Positions 9,287 through 18,722 of a stretch of DNA of 64,000 nucleotides are shown here, piece by piece. Position numbers and translations under genes: made by a program. This DNA comes from Cryobacterium arcticum (lineage in GTDB: Bacteria; Actinomycetota; Actinomycetes; Actinomycetales; Microbacteriaceae): NCBI RefSeq assembly GCF_003185895.1, contig NZ_QHLY01000007.1:1-64000 (forward strand), in the 5' to 3' direction. How positions within the stretch are numbered: the stretch's first letter is position 1; each line of letters opens with the position of its first letter. A model generated the notes under the pieces. That model searched no databases. It was not told the origin of the DNA and saw nothing but the letters and a program-made list of their open reading frames with translations.

Positions 9287-10251
9287 CCAACGTGCTCCCC
9301 GTCGAAGAGCGCGACCTGCTGGCCGGCCGTTCGGTCGTCGTCAAGGTTCCGGCCACCACCGCGAACCTCGGCCCCGGGTTCGACACCCTGGGCCTCGCAC
9401 TCGCGCACTACGACCACCTGCAGGTGGAAGTGACGGAGGAGCCCGGCGTATTCGTCGAGGTGCACGGCGTCGGCGCCGGCGAAGTGCCCACCGATGAATC
9501 GAACCTGGTGGTGCGCGCGATCGCGCACACCTTCGCCGCCTACGGCATCCCCCTGCCCGGGCTCAAGCTGATCGCCGAGAACGTGATCCCGCACGGCCGC
9601 GGCATGGGGTCATCCGGCGCCGCCATCGTCTCGGGCATCATGGCCGCCAAGGGCCTCCTCGAGGGCATCGTCGACATCGACTCCGACGCGCTGCTCGTGC
9701 TCGCCACCGAGATGGAAGGGCACCCGGACAACGTGGCGCCCGCCCTGTTCGGCGGACTCACCATCGCCTGGATGACTCCCGAAGGCCCCCGGCACAAGAA
9801 GCTGATGGTGCACCGCGGGGTGTCACCGCTGGTGCTCGTGCCGCAGCACGCCATGTCGACGGCGCTGGCCCGCAGCCTGCAGCCGGAATCGGTGCCGCAC
9901 GAAGACGCCGTCTTCAACCTGTCCCGCTCCGCACTGCTCATCGCCGCGCTGATCCAGAGCCCGGAGCTGCTGCTCGCGGCCACCGAAGACAAACTGCACC
10001 AGAGCTACCGTGCCGCGGCCATGCCCGAGACCAGCCGCCTGATCACCATGCTGCGCGAGAACGGCCACCCCGCCGTTGTTTCCGGCGCCGGGCCGTCGAT
10101 CCTCGTTCTGGCCAGCGACCCCGGCCAGCGCCTGGTGGCTGCCGAGCTCGTGGCCGAGCGGAGCGAGACGCCCTGGCAGTCGCTCATGCTGGCCGTCGAC
10201 TTCAAGGGCGCTACGGTCATCCGCACCGACGCCACTGACACCGCGGCCTGA
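9283..10251 (+). CDS. thrB: Homoserine kinase
   Basis: This GHMP kinase phosphorylates homoserine to O-phosphohomoserine for ThrC. Its 322 residues include the N-terminal substrate motif VPATTANLGPGFDTLGLA and the glycine-rich ATP loop PHGRGMGSSGAA. The C-terminal GHMP motif includes HPAVVSGAGPSI. The ATG at 9283 overlaps the thrC stop. A reading frame extending further upstream is open by chance inside thrC and is not used. An intrinsic terminator follows within about 15 nt, which marks the end of the operon. Confidence 0.96.
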   Translation: MTNVLPVEERDLLAGRSVVVKVPATTANLGPGFDTLGLALAHYDHLQVEVTEEPGVFVEVHGVGAGEVPTDESNLVVRAIAHTFAAYGIPLPGLKLIAENVIPHGRGMGSSGAAIVSGIMAAKGLLEGIVDIDSDALLVLATEMEGHPDNVAPALFGGLTIAWMTPEGPRHKKLMVHRGVSPLVLVPQHAMSTALARSLQPESVPHEDAVFNLSRSALLIAALIQSPELLLAATEDKLHQSYRAAAMPETSRLITMLRENGHPAVVSGAGPSILVLASDPGQRLVAAELVAERSETPWQSLMLAVDFKGATVIRTDATDTAA

Positions 10252-10265
10252 GAACCGAATCAGCT

Positions 10266-10300
10266 GAAGAGCCCCATCCCCTTGCGGGACGGGGCTCTTC
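10266..10300 (+). terminator. Intrinsic terminator after thrB
   Basis: A 15-bp stem with one mismatch pairs gaagagccccatccc with gggacggggctcttc around loop cttgc, followed by tctgtgtg. The T-run is weak, as is common in high-GC actinobacteria, but the stem is strong and well placed 15 nt after the stop codon. Confidence 0.85.
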
Positions 10301-10333
10301 TCTGTGTGGCGATGAAGTAGCGCTCCCTGAACC

Positions 10334-10342
10334 TGCTAGAGT
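10334..10342 (+). promoter_or_regulatory. Extended -10 promoter of rho
   Basis: TGCTAGAGT fits an extended -10 element (TGn followed by TAGAGT). It lies just after the thrB terminator. Start of transcription near 10349 would give a leader of about 195 nt before rho. No clear -35 is present, which is consistent with the extended -10 type. Confidence 0.5.
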
Positions 10343-10348
10343 GGTTGG

Positions 10349-10543
10349 GCACCCGATAGAAACCGCCACTCGCGGATCTGTTCTCTGGTGTATTCCCTGT
10401 AACTCACTGCTATCGCGTCTTTGTGCGTGGCTGTGTGTGTTCACTCCAATCCGCCACTGCGTGGGACTGGATCACCCGCAGCCCACCGGCGCTGCAATCT
10501 TCTCTGGCCAATTCGTAAGAGCCAGGGGAAAGGACAAAACTTC
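10349..10543 (+). promoter_or_regulatory. Long 5' leader of rho
   Basis: About 195 nt separate the predicted transcription start from the GTG of rho. The segment is relatively rich in T and in short CT/TG runs (for example gtgcgtggctgtgtgtgttc) and is less GC-rich than the flanking genes. It ends with a ribosome-binding site in ggggaaaggac. rho is autoregulated through its leader in other bacteria, so an attenuation role here is plausible but not shown. Confidence 0.35.
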
Positions 10544-13180
10544 GTGACCGACGTCAACATCCACGCCAACGGCGTGGACATCTCTCGCCTCTCCACCCTT
10601 CGTGTCGCCGAGCTTCAGGCTCTGGCGGGCGAACTGGGTATCCAGGGCGCATCCAAGCTTCGTAAGGGGGAGCTCGTGGACGCAATCACCGCGAACCAGT
10701 CCTCCACCACCGAACCTCCCGCCGCCGACGCCATCGTGCTCGACGCCCCCGTCGAGGTCGCAGCCGTCGAGACTGCTCCGGCCCAGACCGCTCCCGTCGC
10801 GGATGCTCCCGCCGAGACCGCGCCGAAGAAGCGCGTCTCCCGCCGGGTCACCACCGCTGCCGCGGCTCCCGCCGTCGCCCACGTCAACGCCGACGGCGAC
10901 CTGGGCCTCGGCCTGATCATCCCCGAGACCGCTGCGCGCAAGACCACCGCGCCCACCACCTACGCCGGTGCCGGCGCCACCGACGGCATCGTCGCTGACG
11001 CTCCCGTCGTGGAGAAGCCTGTTCGCCAGGCACGCAAGCGCGCCAGCACCGCCACCATCACCGAGGCCGCCATCAGCGAGGCCGTCGCCGCCGCGAAGAC
11101 CGCCGAGGCAGCCGCCCCAGTCGTCGAAGCATCCGCGCCCGTCGCCGAGCCGGCCGCCGTTGAGACCACCGAGCAGGCCGGCACCGGCCGCAACCGTCGC
11201 GGCAACAACCGTGGCGAGGCTCGCAACAACGAGAACCGCAACGAGTCGCGCGGCGACGGTCGCAACAACAACAACCGTGGTGGCAACCGCAACAACAACG
11301 CCTCCACCGCGCGCAACGCCTTCGACGCCCGTGCGCTGATCGAAGCCCAGAACGCCGAAGACGGCTACGAGGCTCCCGCCGACGACACCTCGGCCGCCCC
11401 GGCCGAGGTCGAGACCGTCGACGCCGAGAGCACCGAGTCCCGCATCCAGCGTCCAGAGGGCGTCGTCCGTGCCGAGCGCAACGAACGCGGCGGCCGCCAG
11501 CGCAACCAGCGCGGCGCCCGCGCCGAGCAGGCCGAGCAGACTGAAACGGTCGAGCAGGCCGACACAGTCGAGACCACCGACACCACCACGGATGCCGAGC
11601 AGACCGACGAGCAGACCGAGCAGACCGAACAGTCCTCCGACCAGCCCCGTCAGGGCCGCAGCCGCAACCGCAGCCGCGGCGGCGACCGCAACCAGGGCGA
11701 CCGTCAGCAGGGTGACCGCAACCAGAACGACCGCAACCAGGGTGACCGCGCGCCGCAGGCCGCGGATGACCGTGGTGACGACCGCCAGCCCAACCAGCGC
11801 CAGCAGAATAACCGCGGCCAGGGCCAGCAGGACCGCCAGAACGACCGCCAGCAGAGCGACCGCGCCCAGCAGGAGCGTCAGGGCCAGGACCGCAACCAGG
11901 GCCTGGACCGCAACTCCGGCCCCGAGGACGAATTGAACGGCCGCAACAACCGCAGCCGTTTCCGTGACCGCAAGCGTCGCGGCGCCACCACCAATGATGA
12001 CTTCGAGCCCGAGCTGACCGACGATGACGTGCTCATCCCGGTCGCCGGCATCCTCGACGTGCTCGACAACTACGCGTTCGTGCGCACCTCCGGCTACCTG
12101 CCCGGTGCCAGCGACGTCTACGTCTCGCTCGGCCAGGTCAAGAAGTACAACCTGCGCAAGGGTGACGCCGTTGTCGGCTCGATCCGTCAGCCGCACGAGG
12201 GCGACCAGAGCGGCCGCCAGAAGTACAACGCGATCGTCAAGGTCGACTCCATCAACGGCCTGACCGTTGAGGAAGCCGCCACCCGCGTCGAGTTCCAGAA
12301 GCTCACCCCGCTCTACCCGCAGGAGCGCCTGCGCCTCGAGACCGAGCCGGGCAAGCTGACCCAGCGCATCATCGACCTCGTCGCCCCGATCGGCAAGGGC
12401 CAGCGCGGCCTGATCGTCGCGCCGCCCAAGGCCGGCAAGACCATCGTCATGCAGCAGATCGCCAACGCCATCGCCACGAACAACCCCGAGGTCCACCTCA
12501 TGGTCGTCCTGGTCGACGAGCGCCCCGAAGAGGTCACCGACATGCAGCGCACGGTGAAGGGTGAGGTCATCGCCTCCACCTTCGACCGCCCCGCCGAGGA
12601 CCACACCACGGTCGCCGAGCTCGCCATCGAGCGTGCCAAGCGCCTGGTGGAGCTGGGCCACGACGTCGTCGTGCTGCTCGACTCGATCACCCGCCTCGGC
12701 CGCGCCTACAACCTGACGGCCCCGCCGTCGGGTCGTATCCTCTCCGGCGGTGTCGACGCATCCGCGCTGTACCCGCCCAAGCGCTTCTTCGGCGCCGCCC
12801 GCAACATCGAGAACGGTGGCTCGCTCACCATCCTCGCCTCCGCTCTGGTGGAGACCGGGTCCAAGATGGACGAGGTCATCTTCGAGGAGTTCAAGGGCAC
12901 CGGCAACATGGAGCTTCGCCTGTCGCGCCACCTGGCCGACAAGCGCATCTTCCCGGCCGTCGACGTCAACGCATCCGGCACCCGCCGCGAAGAAATGCTG
13001 ATGAGCGCCGATGAGGTCAAGATCACCTGGAAGCTGCGCCGCGCCCTCGCCGGACTCGAGCAGCAGCAGGCGCTCGAGGTCATCCTGGGCCGGCTGAAGG
13101 AGACCTCGTCCAACGTCGAGTTTCTGATGCAGGTTCAGAAGTCGATGCCGACCCCGAACGGGTCAGACAAGGATCACTGA
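10544..13180 (+). CDS. rho: Transcription termination factor Rho with large disordered insert
   Basis: This hexameric RNA helicase terminates transcription. An N-terminal Rho_N/SAP-like helical domain (about residues 10-50, ending [11 protein letters not shown]) is followed by about 420 residues of Ala/Pro/Val, then Asn/Arg/Gly and Gln/Asp/Asn-rich sequence with tandem NQGDR-like units. The conserved core runs from about 485 to 878: the RNA-binding cold-shock fold ([12 protein letters not shown]), Walker A PPKAGKT (Lys632), Walker [15 protein letters not shown] and the Q/R-loop region. GTG at 10544 follows ggggaaagga; the frame stays open upstream but without support. At 878 residues it is twice the E. 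coli length. Its stop overlaps the prfA ATG (TGATG). Confidence 0.97.
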   Translation: MTDVNIHANGVDISRLSTLRVAELQALAGELGIQGASKLRKGELVDAITANQSSTTEPPAADAIVLDAPVEVAAVETAPAQTAPVADAPAETAPKKRVSRRVTTAAAAPAVAHVNADGDLGLGLIIPETAARKTTAPTTYAGAGATDGIVADAPVVEKPVRQARKRASTATITEAAISEAVAAAKTAEAAAPVVEASAPVAEPAAVETTEQAGTGRNRRGNNRGEARNNENRNESRGDGRNNNNRGGNRNNNASTARNAFDARALIEAQNAEDGYEAPADDTSAAPAEVETVDAESTESRIQRPEGVVRAERNERGGRQRNQRGARAEQAEQTETVEQADTVETTDTTTDAEQTDEQTEQTEQSSDQPRQGRSRNRSRGGDRNQGDRQQGDRNQNDRNQGDRAPQAADDRGDDRQPNQRQQNNRGQGQQDRQNDRQQSDRAQQERQGQDRNQGLDRNSGPEDELNGRNNRSRFRDRKRRGATTNDDFEPELTDDDVLIPVAGILDVLDNYAFVRTSGYLPGASDVYVSLGQVKKYNLRKGDAVVGSIRQPHEGDQSGRQKYNAIVKVDSINGLTVEEAATRVEFQKLTPLYPQERLRLETEPGKLTQRIIDLVAPIGKGQRGLIVAPPKAGKTIVMQQIANAIATNNPEVHLMVVLVDERPEEVTDMQRTVKGEVIASTFDRPAEDHTTVAELAIERAKRLVELGHDVVVLLDSITRLGRAYNLTAPPSGRILSGGVDASALYPPKRFFGAARNIENGGSLTILASALVETGSKMDEVIFEEFKGTGNMELRLSRHLADKRIFPAVDVNASGTRREEMLMSADEVKITWKLRRALAGLEQQQALEVILGRLKETSSNVEFLMQVQKSMPTPNGSDKDH

Positions 13181-14259
13181 TGTTCGAGTCTGTCCTGACT
13201 CTGCAGGCTGAGCACGACGAGCTGCAGTCCCAGTTGGCGGACCCGGAGTTGCACGCCAACCCCGCCCGTTCCAAGAAGGTCAACCGTCGGTACGCCGAGC
13301 TCAGCCGCATCATCGCCGCGTGGAACGAGTGGAAAGAGATTGGCGACAATCTCGAAGCCGCTCGTGAACTCGCCGACGAGGATGAGTCGTTCGCGGAAGA
13401 GATTCCGGGGCTCGTAGACCAGCTGGAGGCTGCAGCCGAAAAGCTACGCCGCCTGCTGATCCCGCGCGACCCGCTGGACGCCCGCGACGTGATCATGGAG
13501 ATCAAGATGGGGGAGGGCGGTGCGGAATCCGCACTGTTCGCCGCCGACCTCCTGCGCATGTACCTGCACTACGCGGAGTCCAAGCGCTGGAAGACCGAGA
13601 TCATCGAGCAGACCACGAGCGACCTCGGCGGCATCAAGGACATCCAGTTGGCCATCAAGGGCAACTCGGCTGACCCCGCCGAGGGCGTCTGGGCTCACCT
13701 CAAGTACGAGGGTGGTGTGCACCGCGTTCAGCGGGTGCCGGCCACCGAGTCGCAGGGACGCATCCACACCTCGGCGGCGGGCGTTCTCGTCTTCCCCGAA
13801 GTCGATGAGCCCGAAGAGGTCGAGCTGCACCCGAACGACCTCAAGATCGACGTGTACCGCTCCAGCGGCCCCGGCGGCCAGTCGGTGAACACCACCGACT
13901 CCGCCGTGCGCATCACCCACCTTCCCACCGGGATCGTGGTGGCGATGCAGAACGAGAAGAGCCAGCTGCAGAACAAGGAAGCGGGTATGCGGGTCCTCCG
14001 CGCCCGCGTTCTCGCCCGGCAGCAGGAAGAGATCGATGAGGCCGCCTCGCTGGTGCGCAAGGGCCAGATCCGCACCATGGACCGGTCAGAGCGCATCCGC
14101 ACGTACAATTTCCCGGAGAACCGGATCGCGGACCACCGCACCGGCTACAAGGCGTACAACCTGGACACCGTGATGAACGGTGCCCTGGATGCCGTCATCG
14201 ACTCGTGCATCACCGCCGACGAGGCCACCCGCCTCGCCGAGATCGGTGACCACGACTAG
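13180..14259 (+). CDS. prfA: Peptide chain release factor 1
   Basis: RF1 recognises UAA and UAG stop codons and triggers peptide release. The 359 residues match the family. The codon-recognition tripeptide PAT lies in [10 protein letters not shown], and the catalytic GGQ loop in [18 protein letters not shown]1 rather than RF2 is indicated by PAT and by the absence of a programmed frameshift. It is translationally coupled to rho. PrmC, which methylates the GGQ glutamine, is encoded about 4.5 kb downstream rather than adjacent. A strong terminator follows. Confidence 0.97.
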   Translation: MFESVLTLQAEHDELQSQLADPELHANPARSKKVNRRYAELSRIIAAWNEWKEIGDNLEAARELADEDESFAEEIPGLVDQLEAAAEKLRRLLIPRDPLDARDVIMEIKMGEGGAESALFAADLLRMYLHYAESKRWKTEIIEQTTSDLGGIKDIQLAIKGNSADPAEGVWAHLKYEGGVHRVQRVPATESQGRIHTSAAGVLVFPEVDEPEEVELHPNDLKIDVYRSSGPGGQSVNTTDSAVRITHLPTGIVVAMQNEKSQLQNKEAGMRVLRARVLARQQEEIDEAASLVRKGQIRTMDRSERIRTYNFPENRIADHRTGYKAYNLDTVMNGALDAVIDSCITADEATRLAEIGDHD

Positions 14260-14273
14260 CTCCTGGTTCTGAC

Positions 14274-14303
14274 AGGGCGCCCCGGCTTCGGCCGGGGCGC
14301 CCT
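14274..14303 (+). terminator. Intrinsic terminator after prfA
   Basis: A perfect 13-bp stem pairs agggcgccccggc with gccggggcgccct around a ttcg tetraloop, followed by ttcccatttccc. It lies 14 nt after the prfA stop and should end the rho-prfA transcript. Confidence 0.93.
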
Positions 14304-14325
14304 TTCCCATTTCCCAGACGATCGC

Positions 14326-14670
14326 TGGTTGAGCTTGTCGAAACCTGGTGACCAGTCCTGCGGATGTCGTGGCAGAGTTCCCGAGTTCGGCCCACGGGGT
14401 CTCGACAGGCTCGACCAGCGGATGGCTGCGGTGGGACGCGCCCCGGTCGTTGGTTGAGCTTGTCGAAACGTGGTGACCCGGCCTACATGTGCCGCGGCAG
14501 GGTTCCCGAGTTCGGCCCACGGGGTCTCGACAGGCTCGACCAGCAGATGGCCGCGGTGGGACGCGCCCCGGTCGGTGGTTGAGCTTGTCGAAACCTGGTG
14601 ACCCGTCCTGCGGATGTCGTGGCGGGGTTCCCGAGTTCGGCCCACGGGGTCTCGACAGGCTCGACCGGCA
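14326..14670. repeat. 125-bp tandem repeat array (2.8 copies) built of inverted repeat pairs
   Basis: Units begin at 14326, 14451 and 14576 with tggttgagcttgtcgaaac and have an exact 125-bp period; the third is truncated after ctcgaccggc. Inside each unit, ggttgagcttgtcgaaacc is an approximate inverted partner of ggggtctcgacaggctcgac some 75 bp later, so each unit can fold into a long-range hairpin. The middle is variable between copies. This resembles BIME/REP-like arrays. The segment from 14304 to the next gene holds no convincing coding sequence, although chance open frames cross it. Confidence 0.9.
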
Positions 14671-14734
14671 TGTGGTGCGGCTCCGGGCTGACTCGCGACC
14701 GGCGAGGGGCGGCGGTCCAACTAGGCTCTTGGTT

Positions 14735-15217
14735 ATGCCCGGGCTCACCTTTGTCACCACCGACCCGGGCTCGCCCGCTGCCGCCGCCCTGCTGCGGGAG
14801 TATTACAACGACATCGTCGGCCGGTACTGGGGCCGGGCCGCGCTGCCCGCCGAGGTCGACTCTGCGATGGCGGATGAGCCCAGCGACGACCTGCGAGGCG
14901 ACACCGGCGTGCTTGTGGTCGGGCTGCTGCACGGCGCACCCCTGGCCTGCGGAGGGGTGCGGTTCGTCGGTGGCGGCATTGGCGAGCTGACTCGCGTCTA
15001 CGTGGCCGCCGAGGCCCGGGGGACAGGCGCCGCCACCGGGCTGCTCGCCCACCTGGACAGCCTCGCCGTGGCAGCCGGACTCAACACTCTTCGCCTGACG
15101 GTGCGCAGCGATCTTGTCGAGGCCCGCCGCCTGTACGCCCGGTCCGGCTACGCCGAGGTCGACCCGTTCAACACCGAACCGTATGCCGAGCACTGGCTCG
15201 CGAAGGAGCTGCCCTGA
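14735..15217 (+). CDS. GNAT-family N-acetyltransferase
   Basis: The 160-residue protein has the GNAT fold. Acetyl-CoA binding is indicated by ELTRVYVAAEARGTGAATGLL (V-x4-RGxGxA), followed by the strand and helix LRLTVRSDLVEARRLYARSGY. The acceptor substrate cannot be deduced. ATG at 14735 is chosen because TAGGCT lies 7 nt upstream, a leaderless arrangement; the frame remains open further upstream only through repeat DNA. It is followed 2 nt later by the LysE-type exporter, so the two genes may act on a shared amine or amino acid. Confidence 0.85.
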   Translation: MPGLTFVTTDPGSPAAAALLREYYNDIVGRYWGRAALPAEVDSAMADEPSDDLRGDTGVLVVGLLHGAPLACGGVRFVGGGIGELTRVYVAAEARGTGAATGLLAHLDSLAVAAGLNTLRLTVRSDLVEARRLYARSGYAEVDPFNTEPYAEHWLAKELP

Positions 15218-15219
15218 CC

Positions 15220-15861
15220 ATGGTCACGTTACCCGCCGTCCTCGGCATGGCCCTGGTCGCCCTCGGCATGGTGCTCACCCCGGGCCCCAACATGATCTAC
15301 CTGGTCTCCCGCAGCATCGGGCAGGGCTGGCGCGCCGGCATGGTCTCGCTGGCCGGCACCCTGGTGGGATTCCTGGTTTATATGACCATGGCCAATGTGG
15401 GGCTCGCCGCGGTGTTCCTGTTGGTGCCGTGGCTCTACACGGCGGTCAAGATCGCGGGGGCGGCCTACCTGCTCTACCTGGCCTGGAAGACCCTCAAGCC
15501 CGGCGGGATGTCGCTGTTCGAAGCCAGAGACCTGCCCGGTGACTCCCGGGCAAAACTGTTCCGCATGGGGCTGGTCACGAACCTGCTCAATCCCAAGGCG
15601 GCAATCATGTACCTCGCCCTGATCCCGCAGTTTGTGACCCCGTCCACCGGCAACGTCATGCTGCAGGGCTTCATCCTGGGCGGGGTGCAGATCACGGTGA
15701 GCATGCTGGTGAACGCCGCGATCGTGTTGGCCGCCGGCGCCATCGCGGTGTTCCTGCGCAGCCGGCCCACCTGGCTGGTCGTGCAGCGCTGGATCACCGG
15801 CACGCTGCTGGGCGCGGTGGGCGTCAAGCTCGCGCTCGACGCCCCCGCACCCGCAGCCTGA
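15220..15861 (+). CDS. LysE/RhtB-family amino-acid exporter
   Basis: This 213-residue integral membrane protein has about six hydrophobic segments and the family N-terminal signature LTPGPNMIYLVSRSIGQGWRAG, with a second conserved segment FRMGLVTNLLNPKAAIMYL. Such transporters export amino acids (lysine, homoserine, threonine and others) across the cytoplasmic membrane. The substrate is not predictable here. It is in an operon with the upstream acetyltransferase and is convergent with the 2OG oxygenase gene, the two stop codons being 3 nt apart. Confidence 0.9.
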   Translation: MVTLPAVLGMALVALGMVLTPGPNMIYLVSRSIGQGWRAGMVSLAGTLVGFLVYMTMANVGLAAVFLLVPWLYTAVKIAGAAYLLYLAWKTLKPGGMSLFEARDLPGDSRAKLFRMGLVTNLLNPKAAIMYLALIPQFVTPSTGNVMLQGFILGGVQITVSMLVNAAIVLAAGAIAVFLRSRPTWLVVQRWITGTLLGAVGVKLALDAPAPAA

Positions 15862-15864
15862 TCC

Positions 15865-16896
15865 CTACTTGAGCAGGTCGGCGTGGTGGATCGCCGCCAC
15901 GTCGGGGTGCGCGCGCATGCGGCTCTTGAGCGAGTTCTCGCCGTAGGTGGCGAAGATCGGGTTCTCGGGGTCCACCGTGATTCCGGGAGCGTGGAGCTCC
16001 TCTGGCAGGGTGAGCACCGGGATGGTGGCGTCCAGCGCCGGGCTGTAGAAGAACGGGATCGAGATGCGGTCGGTGCCGATCAACGGGGAGATCACGCGGT
16101 GCACGGTGGCCTTGAGGTAACCATCCGTCGCCACCTCGAGCAGTTCGCCGATGTTCACCACGAACGCGCCGTCGAGCGGGGGAGCGTCGATCCACTCGCC
16201 GTCCTTCTCCACCTGCAGGCCGCCCTTGCCGGGCTCGACGAAGAGCAGGGTGAGCACGCCGGAGTCCTTGTGCGCGCCGACGCCCTGCTTGGGCGTGGGG
16301 TCGGACTTGCCGGGGTAGCGCACGATCTTGATCAGGGTCGACGGCTTCAGGGCGAAGGCCTCGTCGAAGACATGCTGGTCGGCGCCGAGCGACAGCGCCC
16401 ACGCCTGCATCAGGCGGAGGGCCACGCTGTTGAGCTCTTCGCGCCATTCGGTGATGACCTCTTCGAGCTCCGGCAGCGCGGTGGGCCACTGGTTGGGCCC
16501 CTCGAGGCGCAGGTAGTCGGCGTCGTCGGCGGTGAGGTCGAGCGCGGCGCGCTCCGGTCCGATGTCGATCTGCTCGCGCCAGTCCACCACACCCTGGGTG
16601 AGTTCGCCGCCCACTCGGGTGTAACCGCGGAAGTGCGGGCTCTTGAGGTTCTCGATGGCCATCTTGTCGGCCTCCGGCAGGTTGAAGAACGCCCGCGAGG
16701 TGGTCATCACCCGCTCGATCAGGTCGGCGGGAACGCCGTGACCGGTGAGGTAGAAGAAGCCATAGTCGTGGGTGACCTCGCGGAGCTCCGTGCGGAACGC
16801 CTCGGCCTCCTCCGGTCCGGCGTCGAGCCTGGACAGATCGAGCACCGGGAGGGAAGCAGCGGACGTTGCGGCGGCGGCAGCGGGGGAGGTTGTCAT
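15865..16896 (-). CDS. 2-oxoglutarate/Fe(II)-dependent oxygenase, isopenicillin-N-synthase-like
   Basis: The 343-residue protein has the DIOX_N domain (about residues 17-130, with FFYLTGHGV) and the 2OG-Fe(II) jelly-roll. The iron-binding triad is complete: His209 and Asp211 in VGAHKDSGV, and His266 in TVHRVISP. The following RISIPFF supplies the Arg-x-Ser that binds 2-oxoglutarate in this family. The substrate is unknown; relatives act on amino acids, small metabolites or xenobiotics. It lies alone on the minus strand, downstream of cysK-cysE in the same direction but 125 nt away. No ribosome-binding site is obvious. Confidence 0.88.
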   Translation of the reverse strand: MTTSPAAAAATSAASLPVLDLSRLDAGPEEAEAFRTELREVTHDYGFFYLTGHGVPADLIERVMTTSRAFFNLPEADKMAIENLKSPHFRGYTRVGGELTQGVVDWREQIDIGPERAALDLTADDADYLRLEGPNQWPTALPELEEVITEWREELNSVALRLMQAWALSLGADQHVFDEAFALKPSTLIKIVRYPGKSDPTPKQGVGAHKDSGVLTLLFVEPGKGGLQVEKDGEWIDAPPLDGAFVVNIGELLEVATDGYLKATVHRVISPLIGTDRISIPFFYSPALDATIPVLTLPEELHAPGITVDPENPIFATYGENSLKSRMRAHPDVAAIHHADLLK

Positions 16897-17021
16897 GACA
16901 ACTATTCTGTCAAACGTCGGCGTGAATCCCGCTGTGTTACACCGGATTGCCGGGTTCGAAGATGCTGCGGATCAGCGGCCCCATGATGCCCTCGCGTCGC
17001 AGAAAACGGCGCCTGTCGCTC

Positions 17022-17600
17022 TCAGAGTTCGGATTTCAACAGACCGCGTGCGGCTTTGATCTCCTCGGCCGTGCCCGGCTGCATCCGCGCTGGCACTCCG
17101 AGCAGGATCGAGCGGGCCGGGGCATCCTTGGTGACGACGGCATTGGCCCCAACGGTGCTCCAGGCTCCCAGGGTGACCGGGCCTAGGATCTTGGCGCCGG
17201 CGCCCACGGTGACACCGTCGTGCAGGGTCGGATGCCGCTGGGCGCCGGGCACCAGACCGTGCCGGCTCTTTCCACCGAGGGTGACCCCGTGGTACAGCAT
17301 CACGTCGTCGCCGACCACCGCGGTCTCACCGATCACCACACCCATGCCGTGATCGATGAACAGGCGACGCCCGATGCTGGCACCGGGGTGGATTTCCACC
17401 CCGGTGAGAAACCGCGCGAACTGGGAGAGCAGACGCGCGGGCAGACGGTATCCGCCGAGCCAGAGCTTGTGCGTGACCCGGTACGCCCAGACCGCGTGCA
17501 CCCCGCTGTAACCGAGGAGCACCTCGGCCTTGCTGTGCGCGGCAGGGTCGTGCGTGCGCGCCATCGCAATGTCTTCGCGAATGCGGGCAAACACTCCCAT
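17022..17600 (-). CDS. cysE: Serine O-acetyltransferase
   Basis: It makes O-acetylserine from serine and acetyl-CoA, the first step of cysteine synthesis. The 192-residue protein is the short bacterial type: a helical N-terminal domain (IREDIAMARTHDPAA) and a left-handed beta helix of hexapeptide repeats (GVEIHPGASIGRRLFIDHG through GANAVVTKDAP). ATG at 17600 is chosen because AGG lies 8 nt upstream; an in-frame GTG 9 nt earlier sits almost on that site. It lies 41 nt downstream of cysK in the same direction, forming a cysK-cysE operon. Confidence 0.94.
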   Translation of the reverse strand: MGVFARIREDIAMARTHDPAAHSKAEVLLGYSGVHAVWAYRVTHKLWLGGYRLPARLLSQFARFLTGVEIHPGASIGRRLFIDHGMGVVIGETAVVGDDVMLYHGVTLGGKSRHGLVPGAQRHPTLHDGVTVGAGAKILGPVTLGAWSTVGANAVVTKDAPARSILLGVPARMQPGTAEEIKAARGLLKSEL

Positions 17601-17641
17601 GCCGGGCACCTGTCTGTTGTGGTTGGTAGTGGAACGAAACT

Positions 17642-18577
17642 CTAGACGAGGTCTTCGTAGAGCACGGTGCTGATGTACCGCTCGCCGAAGCCGGGCACGA
17701 TCACGACGATGGTCTTGCCGGCGTTCTCGGGCAGCTTTGCCTGCTCGAGCGCTGCCCAGACCGCGGCGCCGCCGGAGATGCCGGCCAGGATGCCTTCCTG
17801 GGTGCCGAGCGCGCGGGCGGTGGCGATGGCGTCGGCCAGGGTCACATCGGTGACCTCGTCGTAGATCTCGGTGTCGAGCACGCTCGGCACGAAGTTGGCA
17901 CCGATGCCCTGGATCTTGTGCGGGCCGGGGGCGCCGCCGTTGAGGATGGGGGAGTCCTTGGGCTCGACACCCACGATGTGCACGGACGGCTTGCGCTCCT
18001 TGAGCAGCTGGCCGGCACCGGTGATGGTGCCGCCGGTGCCGATGCCGGCGACCAGGAGGTCGACCGCTCCGTCGGTGTCGTCCCAGATCTCCACGCCGGT
18101 CGTGGCCTTGTGGATGGCCGGGTTGGCCGGGTTGTCGAACTGGCGGGCCCAGATAGCTCCGGGAGTCTCCGCGGCGATCTCCTTGGCCTTCTCGACCGCT
18201 CCGCGCATGCCGTCGGCACCGGGGGTGAGCACCAGCTCGGCGCCATACGCGCGCAGCAGGATCTTCCGCTCCTTGCTCATGGTCTCCGGCATCGCCAGGA
18301 TCACCTTGTAGCCGCGGGCCGCGCCGACCAGGGCGAGCGCGATGCCGGTGTTGCCGCTGGTGCCCTCGACAATGGTGCCGCCGGGAAGCAGCTCGCCGGC
18401 CTTCTCCGCGGCATCGACGATGGCCACGCCGATGCGGTCCTTGACGCTGCTGGACGGGTTGTAGAACTCAAGCTTGGCGAGCACCGTGGCAGTGGAGTCG
18501 CCGGGCAGTCGGTTCAGTTTCACCAGCGGGGTGCCGCCGACGGTTTCGGTAATGTCTGAGTAAATCCGTGCGGACAT
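17642..18577 (-). CDS. cysK: Cysteine synthase A (O-acetylserine sulfhydrylase)
   Basis: This PLP enzyme joins sulfide to O-acetylserine to give cysteine. At 311 residues it matches CysK. The PLP lysine is in [11 protein letters not shown], the asparagine loop is [10 protein letters not shown], and the phosphate-binding loop is [12 protein letters not shown]. The C-terminal [13 protein letters not shown] segment is also typical. The ribosome-binding site AGGAAAGG lies just upstream of the ATG. Its product could bind the CysE C terminus as the cysteine synthase complex. It is divergent from prmC. Confidence 0.96.
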   Translation of the reverse strand: MSARIYSDITETVGGTPLVKLNRLPGDSTATVLAKLEFYNPSSSVKDRIGVAIVDAAEKAGELLPGGTIVEGTSGNTGIALALVGAARGYKVILAMPETMSKERKILLRAYGAELVLTPGADGMRGAVEKAKEIAAETPGAIWARQFDNPANPAIHKATTGVEIWDDTDGAVDLLVAGIGTGGTITGAGQLLKERKPSVHIVGVEPKDSPILNGGAPGPHKIQGIGANFVPSVLDTEIYDEVTDVTLADAIATARALGTQEGILAGISGGAAVWAALEQAKLPENAGKTIVVIVPGFGERYISTVLYEDLV

Positions 18578-18682
18578 CGATAGACCTTTCCTGTGGGCTC
18601 ACCAGGGAGCCTGTGTGTTTCTGCGGACGGGCCGCTGGGGTGGGTGTCGCCGTGACGAGGTGCTCTGCGGAATGCCTCGTTC

Positions 18683-18688
18683 AGCCTA
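18683..18688 (-). promoter_or_regulatory. Candidate cysK -10 box
   Basis: TAGGCT on the minus strand would start transcription near 18676, leaving a leader of about 100 nt before cysK. It lies back-to-back with the prmC promoter, so the two promoters may interfere with each other. No clear -35 is seen. Confidence 0.4.
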
Positions 18689-18693
18689 GAGCC

Positions 18694-18722
18694 CTGACGA
18701 TACTCAGGGAGGTGCGTAAGAT
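18694..18722 (+). promoter_or_regulatory. Leaderless prmC promoter
   Basis: CTGACG (18694-18699) and TAAGAT (18717-18722) are separated by exactly 17 bp. The GTG of prmC follows the -10 box by 8 nt, so the transcript should begin at the start codon. This is the best-formed promoter in the window. Confidence 0.7.

Noticed and set aside
10472..12931. Open frame of 819 codons opposite rho
   Set aside because: It runs antisense to an unmistakable rho gene. Its product is Val/Gly/Ala/Leu-rich low complexity, as expected from reading high-GC, codon-biased DNA backwards.
14326..14670. CRISPR array
   Set aside because: The period is 125 bp with conserved sequence over most of the unit, there are only three copies, no 20-40-bp unique spacers, and no cas genes.
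14483..15193. Coding frames running through the 125-bp repeat array
   Set aside because: They stay open only because the 125-bp unit and GC bias lack stops. No start signal is present and the acetyltransferase on the other strand is real.
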